The notes below the pieces were generated by a model. The model was given only the letters and a program-made list of their open reading frames with translations, ran no database searches and was not told where the DNA came from. A DNA stretch of 64,000 bases from Kangsaoukella pontilimi (lineage in GTDB: Bacteria; Pseudomonadota; Alphaproteobacteria; Rhodobacterales; Rhodobacteraceae), in assembly GCF_009830125.1 (NCBI RefSeq), contig NZ_WUPT01000002.1, positions 773,501-837,500 of the forward strand. Direction: 5' to 3'. The translations under genes were made by a program, and so were the position numbers. Shown piece after piece: positions 1 to 9,084 of the stretch; position 1 is the first letter of the stretch; the number at the start of each line of letters is the position of its first letter.

Positions 1-417
1 GCGCCGGAAGGGCCGGCCAAGGCCGAGGGCCGCGGCCTGCGCGGCGGCCCAGCCGCTTTCACTGTCGAGCCCGTTATAGGCAAGCGTCCGGTCGAGGAAA
101 TCGGCAAGGTCGCCCGTCGCATCACGGCGGACGACCAGAACCGAGTTGTAATAGCCCGGCAGACACCCGGGCAAACCATGGTCGAAGGCGCCCAGAAGCG
201 TAACGTTGCCGTGAAGCCGCGTCCGGTAGGGCAGGCCGCAGGTCTGTCCCAGAACGAGGTCGGGGGATTGCCAGACGTCCCATAGCCCGGTGTCGCGTGT
301 CAGCCGGTCGGGCGCAGCGATGCCACGGGTGGACAGTCCCTCGCGAAGAACCTGCCAGAGCGCGTCCCAATGACCCGATTGCTCTGGCCAGTCATACATG
401 GCGAGGCTGGCGATCAC
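1..417 (-). CDS. PhnD-like phosphate/phosphonate-type substrate-binding protein, partial
   Basis: The left window edge cuts off the C-terminus, leaving about 139 residues. The reading frame resembles the PhnD/phosphonate periplasmic binding fold (PF12974), with a CGLPYRTRLHG segment and a following GYYNSVLVVRRD strand. There is no signal peptide: the protein begins (V/M)IASLAMYDWPE, so it would be cytosolic or a non-classical member of the family. The GTG at 417 is chosen because it gives a 4-base GTGA overlap with the stop of the upstream TerB gene and because, from memory, family members begin MIASLxMYD. An ATG at 399 is the alternative. The ligand is unknown. Confidence 0.75.
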   Translation of the reverse strand, partial: MIASLAMYDWPEQSGHWDALWQVLREGLSTRGIAAPDRLTRDTGLWDVWQSPDLVLGQTCGLPYRTRLHGNVTLLGAFDHGLPGCLPGYYNSVLVVRRDATGDLADFLDRTLAYNGLDSESGWAAAQAAALGLGRPFRR

Positions 418-854
418 GCCTTCTTCTCGACCCTCTGGCGTGCCAGCGCCGAGTCGCGGTCGTTGACGCCCAGCATCGGCGCGATCAGCCGCATCAGGGC
501 GTCTTCCTCGTGGTCGCGCGCGCCATCTGCGAGCACGATCTCCCAGAGGTTTTCCACCACGCCTTCGCGTTCCTCGTAAGGCACGGCGTCCTTGATCGCG
601 CGGGTAAAGCGGACGGTGTCGGGGGCTTCGGCCTCAAGCGCCTCGGCCTCGGCCCTCAGCTTGGTCACCTCGAAGGGGCCAAGCCCGTAGCGGGCGGCCA
701 GAAGCTTGTCGATCCGGGCGATCTCGTCACGGGCGTATTCGCCATCGGCGCGGGCGATCCGCACCAGAAGGGCGGCCATGGCGAGCCGCGCGTCGCTGGT
801 ATCCAGCGGATCGGGCTCGGGGGCGGTCAGTTTGCGAAGAAGTGCGTCGAACAT
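414..854 (-). CDS. TerB-family (tellurite resistance/DjlA-like) protein
   Basis: A 146-residue acidic, all-helical protein starting MFDALLRKLTAPEP. The core has the TerB pattern of an early LLVRIARADGEYARDEIARID helix with acidic residues and a later EIVLADGARDHEEDALMRLIAP helix, the two metal-binding-like Asp/Glu clusters of the fold. No signal peptide or membrane segment is present. It overlaps the following PhnD-like gene by 4 bases, so the two are translationally coupled. TerB domains are linked to envelope stress and metal responses, but no substrate can be assigned here. An upstream in-frame start at 884 is possible but adds a non-conserved tail. Confidence 0.8.
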   Translation of the reverse strand: MFDALLRKLTAPEPDPLDTSDARLAMAALLVRIARADGEYARDEIARIDKLLAARYGLGPFEVTKLRAEAEALEAEAPDTVRFTRAIKDAVPYEEREGVVENLWEIVLADGARDHEEDALMRLIAPMLGVNDRDSALARQRVEKKA

Positions 855-967
855 GCAGGGGATATATGACCGGGCAGGGGGCAAGGAAAGGGCCGGGACG
901 CCCGGCCGCGTTCGTGCGGGCGGTTGAACGGCCGGGTCAAACGGTCTTTTCTGTCATCCAATGGGGC

Positions 968-1576
968 ATGGCGCGGGGAGGGCGGATGTTCAGACGGTTC
1001 ACGGCGCCGAAGGGCAAGGTGCTTTTCCAGCCGGGGCAGGAGTGCCCGGGGTTCCTGCTTTTGTCGAAGGGGACGATCCGCGTGACCCTGACGGGCGCGA
1101 GCGGGCGCGAGGTGGTTCTTTACCGCGTCACGCCGGGCGATGTGTGCCTGCAGACCTTTTCCTGCCTCGTGACCGATCAGCCCTATGGCGCCGAAGGCGT
1201 GGCGGAAACCGATCTCGATGGCGAGCTGGTCCCGGCCGAGCAGTTCCGTACGCGGATGGCCGATGACGGCGCGTTTCGTGCCCGCGTGATGGATGCTGTC
1301 GCGCGCCGCTTCGTCGAGTACCAGCAGCTTGTGGACGATATCGCGCTGACCGGCTTCGACGCGCGGCTGGCCAAGGCGCTTCTCAGGCTGGCGGACGTGG
1401 ACGGCAAGGTTCACGCCACTCACACGGCGCTTGCCGCCGAGACCGCATCGGGCCGCGCCTATGTCTCGCGCCGGCTGGCCGAATTCGCGCGGCAGGGGAT
1501 GGTCCGACAGGACGAGGACGGCGTGGCGCTTCTTGACCGTCCGGGCCTGCAGCGAATTGCCGCAGACGCACGGTGA
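968..1576 (+). CDS. Crp/Fnr-family transcriptional regulator
   Basis: About 202 residues from the ATG at 968 (MARGGRMFRRF). The N-terminal cyclic-nucleotide-binding-like beta roll contains VLFQPGQECPGFLLLSKG. A long dimer helix follows, then a C-terminal winged HTH (ALAAETASGRAYVSRRLAEF) that would contact DNA. The N-terminal Fe-S cysteines of true FNR are missing, but two cysteines sit close together in DVCLQTFSC and could be a thiol or persulfide sensor (inference). The gene lies 69 bp upstream of a DUF2892 membrane gene. A 17-bp palindrome overlapping its stop codon suggests that it controls that neighbour. Confidence 0.85.
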   Translation: MARGGRMFRRFTAPKGKVLFQPGQECPGFLLLSKGTIRVTLTGASGREVVLYRVTPGDVCLQTFSCLVTDQPYGAEGVAETDLDGELVPAEQFRTRMADDGAFRARVMDAVARRFVEYQQLVDDIALTGFDARLAKALLRLADVDGKVHATHTALAAETASGRAYVSRRLAEFARQGMVRQDEDGVALLDRPGLQRIAADAR

Positions 1577-1587
1577 CAGTGTCACCG
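1571..1587. promoter_or_regulatory. 17-bp palindrome, candidate Crp/Fnr operator
   Basis: CGGTGACAGTGTCACCG is a perfect odd palindrome (GGTGACA-G-TGTCACC core). It spans the stop codon of the Crp/Fnr gene and lies about 60 bp before the DUF2892 start. The TGACA/TGTCA half sites resemble Crp-class sites. A weak terminator is the alternative, but no T-run follows. Confidence 0.4.
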
Positions 1588-1645
1588 TCGGCACGTGCGG
1601 GATGCGGTAAAATCATCCCGTACCGTCACACAGGAGATCGGAACC

Positions 1646-1837
1646 ATGACCAAGAATGAAGGCACCTTCGACCGCGCGCTACGCGTCATTGCCGGACTTA
1701 TCCTTCTGTCGCTCGTCTTCGTCGGGCCGCAGACCATGTGGGGCCTGATCGGGATCGTGCCGCTCGTCACCGGGCTGGTGGGCATCTGCCCGCTCTATTC
1801 GGTGCTTGGCATCAGCACCTGCCCGACCAAGTCCTGA
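1646..1837 (+). CDS. DUF2892 (YgaP-type) small inner-membrane protein
   Basis: A 63-residue protein starting MTKNEGTFDRALR, preceded by an AGGAG ribosome-binding site. Two adjacent hydrophobic helices (VIAGLILLSLVFVG and the LIGIVPLVTGLVGICPLYSVLG stretch) form the YgaP/DUF2892 membrane hairpin. The conserved GICPLY...GISTCP cysteine pair is present. In other bacteria the domain is often fused to, or encoded beside, rhodaneses and thiosulfate- or sulfide-handling proteins, so a link to sulfur or thiol metabolism is plausible but unproven. The upstream Crp/Fnr gene is its likely regulator. Confidence 0.85.
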   Translation: MTKNEGTFDRALRVIAGLILLSLVFVGPQTMWGLIGIVPLVTGLVGICPLYSVLGISTCPTKS

Positions 1838-1890
1838 TCGCGCGCGCGGGCCGGGGCGGCGCGAACAGCGCCCCGGTTTTCGCGGCGCGC

Positions 1891-3534
1891 TCAGACCAAC
1901 CGCGAGTTCTCGACCGCCGCGCGCACGAAATCCGCGAAGAGCGGATGGGGTGCGAAGGGTTTGGATTTCAGCTCGGGGTGGAACTGCACGCCGATGAACC
2001 ACGGATGACCCTCGACTTCGACGATCTCGGGCAGCTTGCCGTCGGGTGACATGCCGGAAAAGCAGAGACCCTGCTCCTCGAGCTTGTCGCGATACTTGAT
2101 ATCCACCTCGTAGCGGTGGCGGTGGCGTTCCTCGATCACGGTCTGGCCATAGACCTTGGCCACCTGGCTGCCCTCTTTGAGGTTGGCGGTATAGGCGCCC
2201 AGACGCATGGTGCCGCCCTTGTCGTCATCGACCTTGCGGCGCGCTGTGTGGTTGCCCTGGACCCATTCCTTGAGGTGATAGACCACCGGCTCGAAGCGCT
2301 TGCGCCCGGCTTCGTGGTCGAACTCCTCGGACCCGGCGGACGTGATGCCGGCAAGGTTCCGCGCCGCCTCGATCACCGCCATCTGCATGCCAAGACAGAT
2401 GCCCAGATAGGGGATCTTCTTCTCGCGGGCGAATTGCGCCGCCTTGATCTTGCCTTCAGTCCCGCGCTCGCCAAAGCCGCCGGGGACAAGAATGGCGTGG
2501 AAGTTTTCCAGATAGGGGGCCGGGTCCTCGCGGTCGAAGATCTCGGCGTCGATCCATTCGGCCCGCACGCGAGTGCGGTTCGCCAGACCGCCATGGGTCA
2601 GCGCCTCGGCGATCGACTTATAGGCGTCTTCAAGCTGGGTGTATTTTCCGACGATGGCGACGCGGACTTCACCCTCGGCGTTCTGCATCCGGTCCTGAAC
2701 GTCAAGCCAGCGGTCGAGGTTGGGTTTGGGCGCGGGCGAGATGCCGAAGGCGTCCAGAACCGCCTGATCCAGACCCTGTTCGTGATAGGCGAGCGGCGCC
2801 TCGTAGATCGACTTGAGGTCATAGGCCGCGATCACGCTGTCGGGCCGCACATTGCAGAACAACGCCAGTTTCTCGCGCTCTTTCTGCGGGATTTCCCGCT
2901 CGGAGCGGCAGACGAGGATATCGGGCGCGATGCCGATGGAGCGGAGTTCCTTGACCGAGTGCTGCGTGGGCTTGGTCTTCAACTCTCCGCTGGCCGCGAT
3001 CCACGGGAGCAGCGTCAGGTGCATGAAGATGCATTCGCCCCGCGGCCGGTCCTGACCGAACTGGCGGATGGCCTCGAAGAAGGGGAGCCCTTCGATATCG
3101 CCCACGGTGCCGCCGATCTCGCAGAGCATGAAATCGACCTCGTCCTCGCCGATGGCGATGAAGTCCTTGATCTCGTTGGTGACGTGCGGAATGACCTGGA
3201 TCGTCTTGCCCAGGTAGTCGCCGCGCCGCTCTTTTTCGAGCACGTTGGAATAGATGCGCCCCGACGAGACGCTGTCGGTCATCCGCGCCGCGACGCCGGT
3301 GAAGCGCTCGTAATGGCCGAGATCGAGATCGGTCTCGGCGCCATCATCGGTCACGAAGACTTCGCCATGTTCGAACGGGCTCATCGTGCCGGGGTCGACG
3401 TTGAGATAGGGGTCGAGCTTTCTCAGCCGTACGGAATAGCCGCGCGCCTGCAGAAGCGCGCCAAGCGCCGCCGACGCAAGGCCTTTGCCAAGCGAGGAAA
3501 CCACCCCGCCGGTGATGAAAACGAACCTAGCCAT
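1891..3534 (-). CDS. pyrG: CTP synthase
   Basis: A 547-residue, full-length PyrG that makes CTP from UTP, ATP and glutamine in the cytosol. The N-terminal synthetase domain opens with [18 protein letters not shown], the P-loop at residues 9-18. The C-terminal class I glutamine amidotransferase domain has the nucleophile in YLGICLGMQ (Cys near 380) and the catalytic His-Glu in QFHPE (near 515). It is transcribed in the same direction as secG, with a 222-bp gap. The order secG-pyrG is common in alphaproteobacteria. Confidence 0.98.
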   Translation of the reverse strand: MARFVFITGGVVSSLGKGLASAALGALLQARGYSVRLRKLDPYLNVDPGTMSPFEHGEVFVTDDGAETDLDLGHYERFTGVAARMTDSVSSGRIYSNVLEKERRGDYLGKTIQVIPHVTNEIKDFIAIGEDEVDFMLCEIGGTVGDIEGLPFFEAIRQFGQDRPRGECIFMHLTLLPWIAASGELKTKPTQHSVKELRSIGIAPDILVCRSEREIPQKEREKLALFCNVRPDSVIAAYDLKSIYEAPLAYHEQGLDQAVLDAFGISPAPKPNLDRWLDVQDRMQNAEGEVRVAIVGKYTQLEDAYKSIAEALTHGGLANRTRVRAEWIDAEIFDREDPAPYLENFHAILVPGGFGERGTEGKIKAAQFAREKKIPYLGICLGMQMAVIEAARNLAGITSAGSEEFDHEAGRKRFEPVVYHLKEWVQGNHTARRKVDDDKGGTMRLGAYTANLKEGSQVAKVYGQTVIEERHRHRYEVDIKYRDKLEEQGLCFSGMSPDGKLPEIVEVEGHPWFIGVQFHPELKSKPFAPHPLFADFVRAAVENSRLV

Positions 3535-3756
3535 GTCGCGGTTATCCCCCGTGATTTACTGCTCTTTGCCGCGGTTCTCGATGGCCCGAATCCGCAGCAT
3601 CACGGGATTTAAGACATAGAGGATTCGGTGCCGGTTGCCAAGCGTCTGACCGCAATATCTGGGGTGGCGCCCCGGCGTCATCCAAGGTGTTGTGGTGGGT
3701 TGCGGTCGGGATCAGCGCGGACGAGGACGCCCGCGCCTTGAAATCAAGGCCCCGCC

Positions 3757-4131
3757 TTACTCGGCGCGGGGCAGGCCCAGACCGCCGCCGGACGCGTCGC
3801 CCGGTACCGGCGGCAGAAGCGAGTCACCCGAGGGCAGCGCGGGCGCGGTACCCGATGCGGGCGCATCGACGCCGATACGGTCCAGAACCGACGAGCCGGC
3901 CGAATTCTGCGCTGCGATGATCGTCAGAGCGATCGACGTGCAGATAAAGGCGATCGCCAGTCCCCAGGTCACCTTGCCAAGCGCCGTCGCGGCGCTGCGG
4001 GCGTTGACCAGACCGCCGCCGCCACCGCCGCCGCCAAGGCCCAGACCGCCGCCTTCGGAGCGCTGCAGAAGCACCACGCCGATGAGCGAGAGCGCGAGGA
4101 TCAGGTGGACGATCAGAATGACGTTTTCCAT
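3757..4131 (-). CDS. secG: Preprotein translocase subunit SecG
   Basis: A 124-residue protein starting MENVILIVHLILALSLIGVV. It has the two membrane helices of SecG (residues about 4-20 and 56-76). The conserved cytosolic loop LLQRSEGGGLG is followed by a glycine run. The C-terminal tail is rich in Pro, Ser and Gly, as in other rhodobacterial SecG proteins. It is an accessory subunit of the SecYEG channel in the inner membrane. Upstream in-frame codons reach 4362 but encode a non-conserved tail, so the ATG at 4131 is preferred. Confidence 0.95.
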   Translation of the reverse strand: MENVILIVHLILALSLIGVVLLQRSEGGGLGLGGGGGGGGLVNARSAATALGKVTWGLAIAFICTSIALTIIAAQNSAGSSVLDRIGVDAPASGTAPALPSGDSLLPPVPGDASGGGLGLPRAE

Positions 4132-4200
4132 TGGGGTCGGGGACCTTTGGCTATGTGCGATGGGACATGTATTCGACGCAGGCCCAAGCTGCAAGTGTCG

Positions 4201-4260
4201 AGGGGGCTCTGCCCCCGCGCGCCGATAGCGCGCCCCCCGGGATATTTGAGAACAGGCGAA
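4201..4260. repeat. Intergenic palindromic repeat, copy A
   Basis: A GC hairpin (GGGGGCTCTGCCCCC) is followed by a second short inverted repeat, then CCCCGGGATATTTGAG and the tail AACAGGCGAA. It lies between the divergent secG and universal stress protein genes. Confidence 0.7.
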
Positions 4261-4336
4261 ATGGCCGGGCTGATCGAGGTCAAAGCGGGCGGTGCCGGAC
4301 CGTGATCGGATGGGGCCGGGAAAAGGAGGACGCGAG

Positions 4337-4747
4337 ATGTACAAGAATATCCTGATCGGCATCGATCTGAACCACGAGGCGGATTACGCCCGCGAACTGC
4401 ATGTGGCCGCCCATCTGGCAGAGGACAACAATGCAAGGCTGACCGCCCTTTCGGTCCTGCCGCCAATTCCGGCCTATGTGGCGGGGCAGGTGCCGAAAGA
4501 GGCCGTAGAGGCCGCATCGGAGGATGCCATGCACCACCTCCGCCGGATCATCGGGCCCACATCCGAGATCGCAAGCGAGATCCGGCATGGCGCGCCCGCC
4601 GACGAGCTGATGGCCTATGCGGCGGCCCATGACATCGATTGTATCGTGATCGCCTCGCACCGGCCGGGCCTGAAGGACTACTTCCTCGGCTCCACGGCGG
4701 CGCGTGTGGTGCGTCACGCCGCCTGCTCGGTGCATGTGATCCGCTAG
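4337..4747 (+). CDS. Universal stress protein (UspA family)
   Basis: A 136-residue single-domain Usp starting MYKNILIGIDLNHEADYA, preceded by a strong AAGGAGG site. The ATP-binding type signature is visible near the C-terminus: ASHRPGLKDYFLGSTAARVVRHAACSVHVIR fits the G-2x-G-9x-G(S/T) motif loosely, with GSTA contacting phosphate. The protein is cytosolic. Usp proteins accumulate under starvation and respiratory stress, but the exact role is unknown. It is divergent from secG, with repeat copy A between them, and convergent with ppk1. Confidence 0.9.
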   Translation: MYKNILIGIDLNHEADYARELHVAAHLAEDNNARLTALSVLPPIPAYVAGQVPKEAVEAASEDAMHHLRRIIGPTSEIASEIRHGAPADELMAYAAAHDIDCIVIASHRPGLKDYFLGSTAARVVRHAACSVHVIR

Positions 4748-4764
4748 GCCGGCGCGGGCCGCCG

Positions 4765-6942
4765 TCAGTCGTCGTCGTGGGTCAGTTCCGGCACGTCCGA
4801 CGCACCCGCCGACCCTCGGCCCGAGAGCGACGGGTTCTCCATGAAGAACCGGTGGCAGTTGAAGGCGGTCTCGCCCTCGGGCGCGCCGGGGCGTTCGAAG
4901 CTGCCATCAGGCTTCAGAATCCAGCTTTGCGCGACGTCTGCCAGGTTAGCCGCCATGATCTGACTGACGATCTGTGCCTTGACCGTGGGGTTCACCGCCT
5001 CGATCAGGGTTTCGACACGCCGATGCAGGTTCCGGCCCATCCAGTCGGCGGACGAGATATAGACCCGCGCCTTCTTGTGCGGCAGGCCGCGCCCCGCACC
5101 GAAACAGACGATGCGGGAGTGCTCGAGAAAGCGCCCCACAACCGACTTCACCCGGATGTTCTCCGATAGCCCCTTGATGCCGGGCCGAAGCCCGCAGATG
5201 CCCCGCACGATCAGGTCGATCTTCACGCCGGCCTGACTGGCGACATAAAGCGCGTCGATCACGTCGGGATCGACGATCGAGTTCATCTTGGCCCAGATCT
5301 CGGCGGGCTTTCCGGCAAGGGCGTATTCCGCTTCCTCTGCAATCCGCTCCAGAAGCGTGTCCTTGAGCGTCAGCGGCGAGATCGCGAGGTTCTCCATCCC
5401 TTCGGGCTGAGCATAGCCGGAGAGATAGTTGAAGAGCTTCGTGGCATCCCGCCCGAGCGCCGCGTCGCAGGTGAAGAGCGACAGGTCGGTGTACACTTTG
5501 GCGGTGATCGGGTGGTAATTGCCGGTGCCGTAATGCGTATAGGTGACCAGCTCGCCCCCTTCGCGGCGGACCACGGTCGAGACCTTGGCATGGGTCTTGT
5601 AGTTGAGAAACCCATAGACGACGTGAGCGCCCGCGCGTTCCAGCATACGGGATTGCCGGATATTGGCGGCCTCGTCGAAGCGGGCCTTGAGCTCCACCAG
5701 CGCCGTGACCGACTTGCCGTCCTCCGCCGCCTCGCAGAGAGCCGAGACGATCGGGCTGTCGCGCGAGGTACGGTAGAGCGTCTGCTTGATGGCCACCACG
5801 TTCGGGTCGGCGGCGGCCTGCTTCAGGAACCGCACCACCATGTCGAAGGTCTCGTAGGGGTGGTGCAGCAGCATGTCCTTCTGCCGGATTGCCGCGAACA
5901 TGTCGCCGTCGTGGTCCTGTACCCGCTCGGGCACGCGCGGCGTGAAGGTGGGCCAGAGAAGGTCGGGGCGTTCGTCCAGCACCAGCTCCTTGAGGTCGGC
6001 CAGGCCAATCATGCCGCCAAGCTCGATCACCTCGTCCTCGGCGACACCCAGCTCCTGCATGATGACGCCGCGGAGCGCCTTGGGCGCCTTGGCCGAAATC
6101 GTAAGGCGCACGACCTCGCCCCGGCGGCGGCGCTTGAGCGCGACCTCGAACTCGCGGACCAGGTCCTCGGCTTCTTCCTCGACTTCCAGATCGCTGTCCC
6201 GAAGGACGCGGAACGCGCAGGAACCCGTCATCTTGTAGCCCGGGAAGAGCCGTTCGAGATGGAGAAGCAAAAGCTCTTCGATGGGCAGAAAGCGCAACCC
6301 CCCGTCACGATCCGGCAGGGCCACGAACCGCTGTACCTGCTGCGGCACCGGCAAGAGCGCGCGAAGCGGGCGCTTGTCGGCGCGCCGTTCCAGTTCGAGC
6401 GCCAGCGAATAGCCGGTGCTGGCGATGAAGGGGAACGGGTGGGCCGGGTCGATGGCAAGGGGCGACAGGATCGGGAAGACCTGCGCCAGGAAGACCTTTT
6501 CCAGATGCGCGCGGTCCACGTCATCGAGAGCGTCGAGATGAGTGATCGTGATCCCGGCCTCGGCCATCTCGTCCTTGAGACCGCTCCAGACAATCTGCTG
6601 ACGGTCGAGCAGATTGCGGGCGTCTTCGTTGATCAGGACCAGCTGTTCGGCAGGCGTCTTGCCGTCGGCTGCGGGTGTCACGTTCCCGGCATGGGCCAGC
6701 TCACGCAGACCGGCGACGCGCACCGTATAGAACTCATCCAGGTTGGTGGCCGAGATCGACAGAAACCGGAGCCGCTCTAGAAGCGGCACGCGGGGATTTT
6801 CCGCCTCTTCCAGAACGCGCCAGTTGAACTGCAGCCAGGACAGCTCGCGATTGAAGAACCGCGCGGGCGAATCCAGATCGACGCCGTCCACGGCTGTCGG
6901 GTCTGGGAAGGGCGCGTTCAGAAAATCGGTAACCGCGGGCAT
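4765..6942 (-). CDS. ppk: Polyphosphate kinase 1
   Basis: A 725-residue Ppk1, which reversibly polymerises the ATP gamma-phosphate into polyphosphate at the membrane. The N domain opens with [23 protein letters not shown]. The catalytic region carries [14 protein letters not shown], whose His is the autophosphorylated residue, and [11 protein letters not shown]. The C-terminal PLD-like domains contain [15 protein letters not shown]. The start is set at MPAVTDF; upstream in-frame codons to 7113 run through a repeat and are not conserved. It lies downstream of hdaA in the perM-hdaA-ppk order. The exopolyphosphatase gene often found after ppk is missing: the next gene is convergent. Confidence 0.97.
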   Translation of the reverse strand: MPAVTDFLNAPFPDPTAVDGVDLDSPARFFNRELSWLQFNWRVLEEAENPRVPLLERLRFLSISATNLDEFYTVRVAGLRELAHAGNVTPAADGKTPAEQLVLINEDARNLLDRQQIVWSGLKDEMAEAGITITHLDALDDVDRAHLEKVFLAQVFPILSPLAIDPAHPFPFIASTGYSLALELERRADKRPLRALLPVPQQVQRFVALPDRDGGLRFLPIEELLLLHLERLFPGYKMTGSCAFRVLRDSDLEVEEEAEDLVREFEVALKRRRRGEVVRLTISAKAPKALRGVIMQELGVAEDEVIELGGMIGLADLKELVLDERPDLLWPTFTPRVPERVQDHDGDMFAAIRQKDMLLHHPYETFDMVVRFLKQAAADPNVVAIKQTLYRTSRDSPIVSALCEAAEDGKSVTALVELKARFDEAANIRQSRMLERAGAHVVYGFLNYKTHAKVSTVVRREGGELVTYTHYGTGNYHPITAKVYTDLSLFTCDAALGRDATKLFNYLSGYAQPEGMENLAISPLTLKDTLLERIAEEAEYALAGKPAEIWAKMNSIVDPDVIDALYVASQAGVKIDLIVRGICGLRPGIKGLSENIRVKSVVGRFLEHSRIVCFGAGRGLPHKKARVYISSADWMGRNLHRRVETLIEAVNPTVKAQIVSQIMAANLADVAQSWILKPDGSFERPGAPEGETAFNCHRFFMENPSLSGRGSAGASDVPELTHDDD

Positions 6943-7060
6943 GGCCTGTCTATCGGAGCGAACTGTAACGACAAGGTGACATTTATCGTGCCATTCCGGG
7001 GCCTTTGTCCAGCCGTGCCGCCCGTTCGGGAATTGCGCGCCTTCGGCGCACGCTATGTGT

Positions 7061-7178
7061 TGCGCGGCTCCGCCGCGCGGTTTCCGAGTATTTGTTCCAA
7101 GAAGAAAGGACAATTCGAGTCAAATTTTCTTCTTCTGTTTCGAAATACTCCGGGGTCCGGGGCAGAGCCCCGGTCCGC
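7061..7178. repeat. Double-headed palindromic repeat, copy B
   Basis: Two opposing arms (GAGTATTTGTTCCAAGAAGAA on one side, CTTCTGTTTCGAAATACTC on the other) flank a central palindrome related to AATTTGA-N-TCAAATT. A GGGGCAGAGCCCC hairpin borders it. It separates the co-directional hdaA and ppk1 genes. Confidence 0.7.
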
Positions 7179-7188
7179 CGCAGGCCGC

Positions 7189-7857
7189 TCAGGCAGAGGT
7201 CAGGCTTTCCAGCACCCGGCCGGCCATGGGGCGGGTTACCTTGCCGCCCGCGCTCAGCGCCTCGCGGTCGAGGGCGGTGGCGAGGCTTTGGGCGAAGGCA
7301 AAGGACCGGTCCATCCGCGGCACCAGCCAGTCGATGATGCGCGGGGGCACCGCCAGCCCGCGGTCGTCGAACTGCTTGACCATGACGGCGGCCAGAAGCG
7401 CGTCGTCGGGCGCGTCGATGGCGGTGACATCGGTGGCCATGAGCCGGCTTTTAAGGTCGGGCAGCGTTACCTTCCAGCGGGCCGGCGGTGTCCGGCCGAT
7501 CAGGAGAAGCGGCAGGCGCCGCTCGGCGAGGCTGTTGTGGAGGTGAAAGAGCGCTTCCTCGGCATCTCCGGCCACCCGGTCGGCGTCGTCGAGCGCCACG
7601 GGGCACGTGATTTCGACGGGGGATACGCCGCCAAGCTCGGCGGGCGTCAGGATGCGCGCGCCGGTCTCATCGGCCCAGACCTGGGCCAGATGGCTCTTGC
7701 CGCTTGCTTCCGGTCCGATCAGGGCCAGTTTGCCCAAAGGCCAGCCCTCGGGCGCATCGAGCCGCGCCAGCGCCGTCGCATTGGCGGCGCTCACGAAGAA
7801 ATCCTCGCGGCCGCTGGCCTGACGGACAGGCAGGTCGAGCACAAGCTGGCGTGCCAT
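7189..7857 (-). CDS. hdaA: DnaA paralogue HdaA, regulator of replication initiation
   Basis: A 222-residue AAA+ protein with the length and start (MARQLVLDLPVRQASGREDF) of alphaproteobacterial HdaA. The Walker A sequence is GPEASGKSH at residues 48-56. A degenerate Walker B is in VALDDADRV. A sensor-like SRLMATDV segment follows. It lacks the DnaA DNA-binding domain. HdaA stimulates ATP hydrolysis by DnaA on the sliding clamp after initiation; the LVLDLPV N-terminus fits a clamp-binding motif. It starts 4 bases after the stop of the upstream AI-2E transporter gene, so the two form an operon. Confidence 0.92.
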   Translation of the reverse strand: MARQLVLDLPVRQASGREDFFVSAANATALARLDAPEGWPLGKLALIGPEASGKSHLAQVWADETGARILTPAELGGVSPVEITCPVALDDADRVAGDAEEALFHLHNSLAERRLPLLLIGRTPPARWKVTLPDLKSRLMATDVTAIDAPDDALLAAVMVKQFDDRGLAVPPRIIDWLVPRMDRSFAFAQSLATALDREALSAGGKVTRPMAGRVLESLTSA

Positions 7858-7861
7858 GGGA

Positions 7862-8929
7862 TCAGGCGTCGTCCTGGTCGGACAGGCCGCGATAGAGGCG
7901 GCTGTCCTTGTACTGTTCGATGGCGAAACGGGTGATCACACCGATCGCGGCTGCGACCGGCACGGCCACGAGCAGGCCCACGAAGCCGAAGAGTGCGCCG
8001 AAGGCCGAGAGCGCGAAGATCAGCCAGACCGGGTGCAGGCCAACGGATTCCCCCACCAGTTTCGGCGTGAGGATATTGCCCTCGACGAACTGGCCCGACT
8101 GGAAGATGGCCCAGACCAGCACGATCCAGAGCCAGTCGCCCCAGAACTGAAACAGCGCCAGGCCGATGGCGAGTATCCCGCCCACCAATGCGCCCACATA
8201 GGGGATGAAGGTCAGAGCGCCCGCCACGAAGCCCACGACGAGGCCGAAGTTCAGCCCGACCAGCATCAGCGCGACCGCGTAATAGGCGCCGAGAATCAGG
8301 CAGACCGTACCCTGTCCCCGGATAAAGCCCGCCATGGTGCTGTCGATGTCGGAGGCGAGCTTGCGGATCGTCGGCGCGTGATCGCGGGGCAGGAGCGCGT
8401 CGATCCGCGCCACCATCCGGTCCCAGTCGAGAAGCAGGTAGAACGCCACCACAGGCACGATCACGAAGAGGACCAGCGCATTCACGACACCCGAGAACGA
8501 GCCGAGGATGGTATTGAGAACCTCTCCGCCCTTGGACTGGATCGTCTCGGCGATGGTCGCAAGCGAGCGGCGAATGGTGGAATTGGAGTCCCCGATCTCG
8601 GGGAAACGCTCGGTGATCACCGCCTGAAGGTTCTGCAACATCGCGGGCGCGGTCTCGATCAGGTCGGCGGTCTGGCTCACCAACGTCGGGATCACGAGCA
8701 GCGCCAGAAGCACGAAGATCAGCAGCGCGAAAACCGTGATGATGCCGGTCGCCACCGCTCGGGAGCAGCCCGCACGTTCCAGCCGGTCCGCGACGGGATC
8801 GAGGAAATAGGCGATGGCCGCGCCAAGCACGAAGGGCAGGATCACGTCGCCCAGAACCCAGAGCACGACCAGAAATACCGCCGCGGCGAGACCCCAGTAT
8901 TTGACCTGATCGCGCACCGGCAATGCCAT
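7862..8929 (-). CDS. AI-2E family transporter (PerM/YdiK-like permease)
   Basis: A 355-residue polytopic membrane protein starting MALPVRDQVKYWGLAAAVF. It has about eight membrane helices, a large central loop (residues about 130-200, cytosolic or periplasmic) and the family motif RGQGTVCLILGAYYA near residue 205. The PF01594 family includes permeases proposed to export autoinducer-2 or act in Na+/H+ exchange, so the substrate is open. It is first in a tight operon with hdaA, and this pairing is conserved in alphaproteobacteria. The final residues are charged (SDQDDA). Confidence 0.9.
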   Translation of the reverse strand: MALPVRDQVKYWGLAAAVFLVVLWVLGDVILPFVLGAAIAYFLDPVADRLERAGCSRAVATGIITVFALLIFVLLALLVIPTLVSQTADLIETAPAMLQNLQAVITERFPEIGDSNSTIRRSLATIAETIQSKGGEVLNTILGSFSGVVNALVLFVIVPVVAFYLLLDWDRMVARIDALLPRDHAPTIRKLASDIDSTMAGFIRGQGTVCLILGAYYAVALMLVGLNFGLVVGFVAGALTFIPYVGALVGGILAIGLALFQFWGDWLWIVLVWAIFQSGQFVEGNILTPKLVGESVGLHPVWLIFALSAFGALFGFVGLLVAVPVAAAIGVITRFAIEQYKDSRLYRGLSDQDDA

Positions 8930-9084
8930 GCTGCCCTTCCCGAGAAAACACCGATCCTTGGGGTATCGCCGGTTCGGCGCGCGCGCGCAAGGCGGGCTTT
9001 GGCGCAGGCCGGGCGGCGAAGGTTGTTGAACGCCCCCCGGCGATGGCCTAGAGCAACCCCGTCCATGCCAACCGGAGACCGGCC

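Noticed and set aside
924..940. FNR-box-like TTGA...TCAA upstream of the Crp/Fnr gene
   Set aside because: The half sites are 9 bases apart instead of 6, so it does not match an FNR or Crp box.
2116..3612. Long antisense ORF of about 498 codons opposite pyrG
   Set aside because: It lies entirely opposite pyrG, has no family resemblance and is a shadow of the GC-rich codon pattern.
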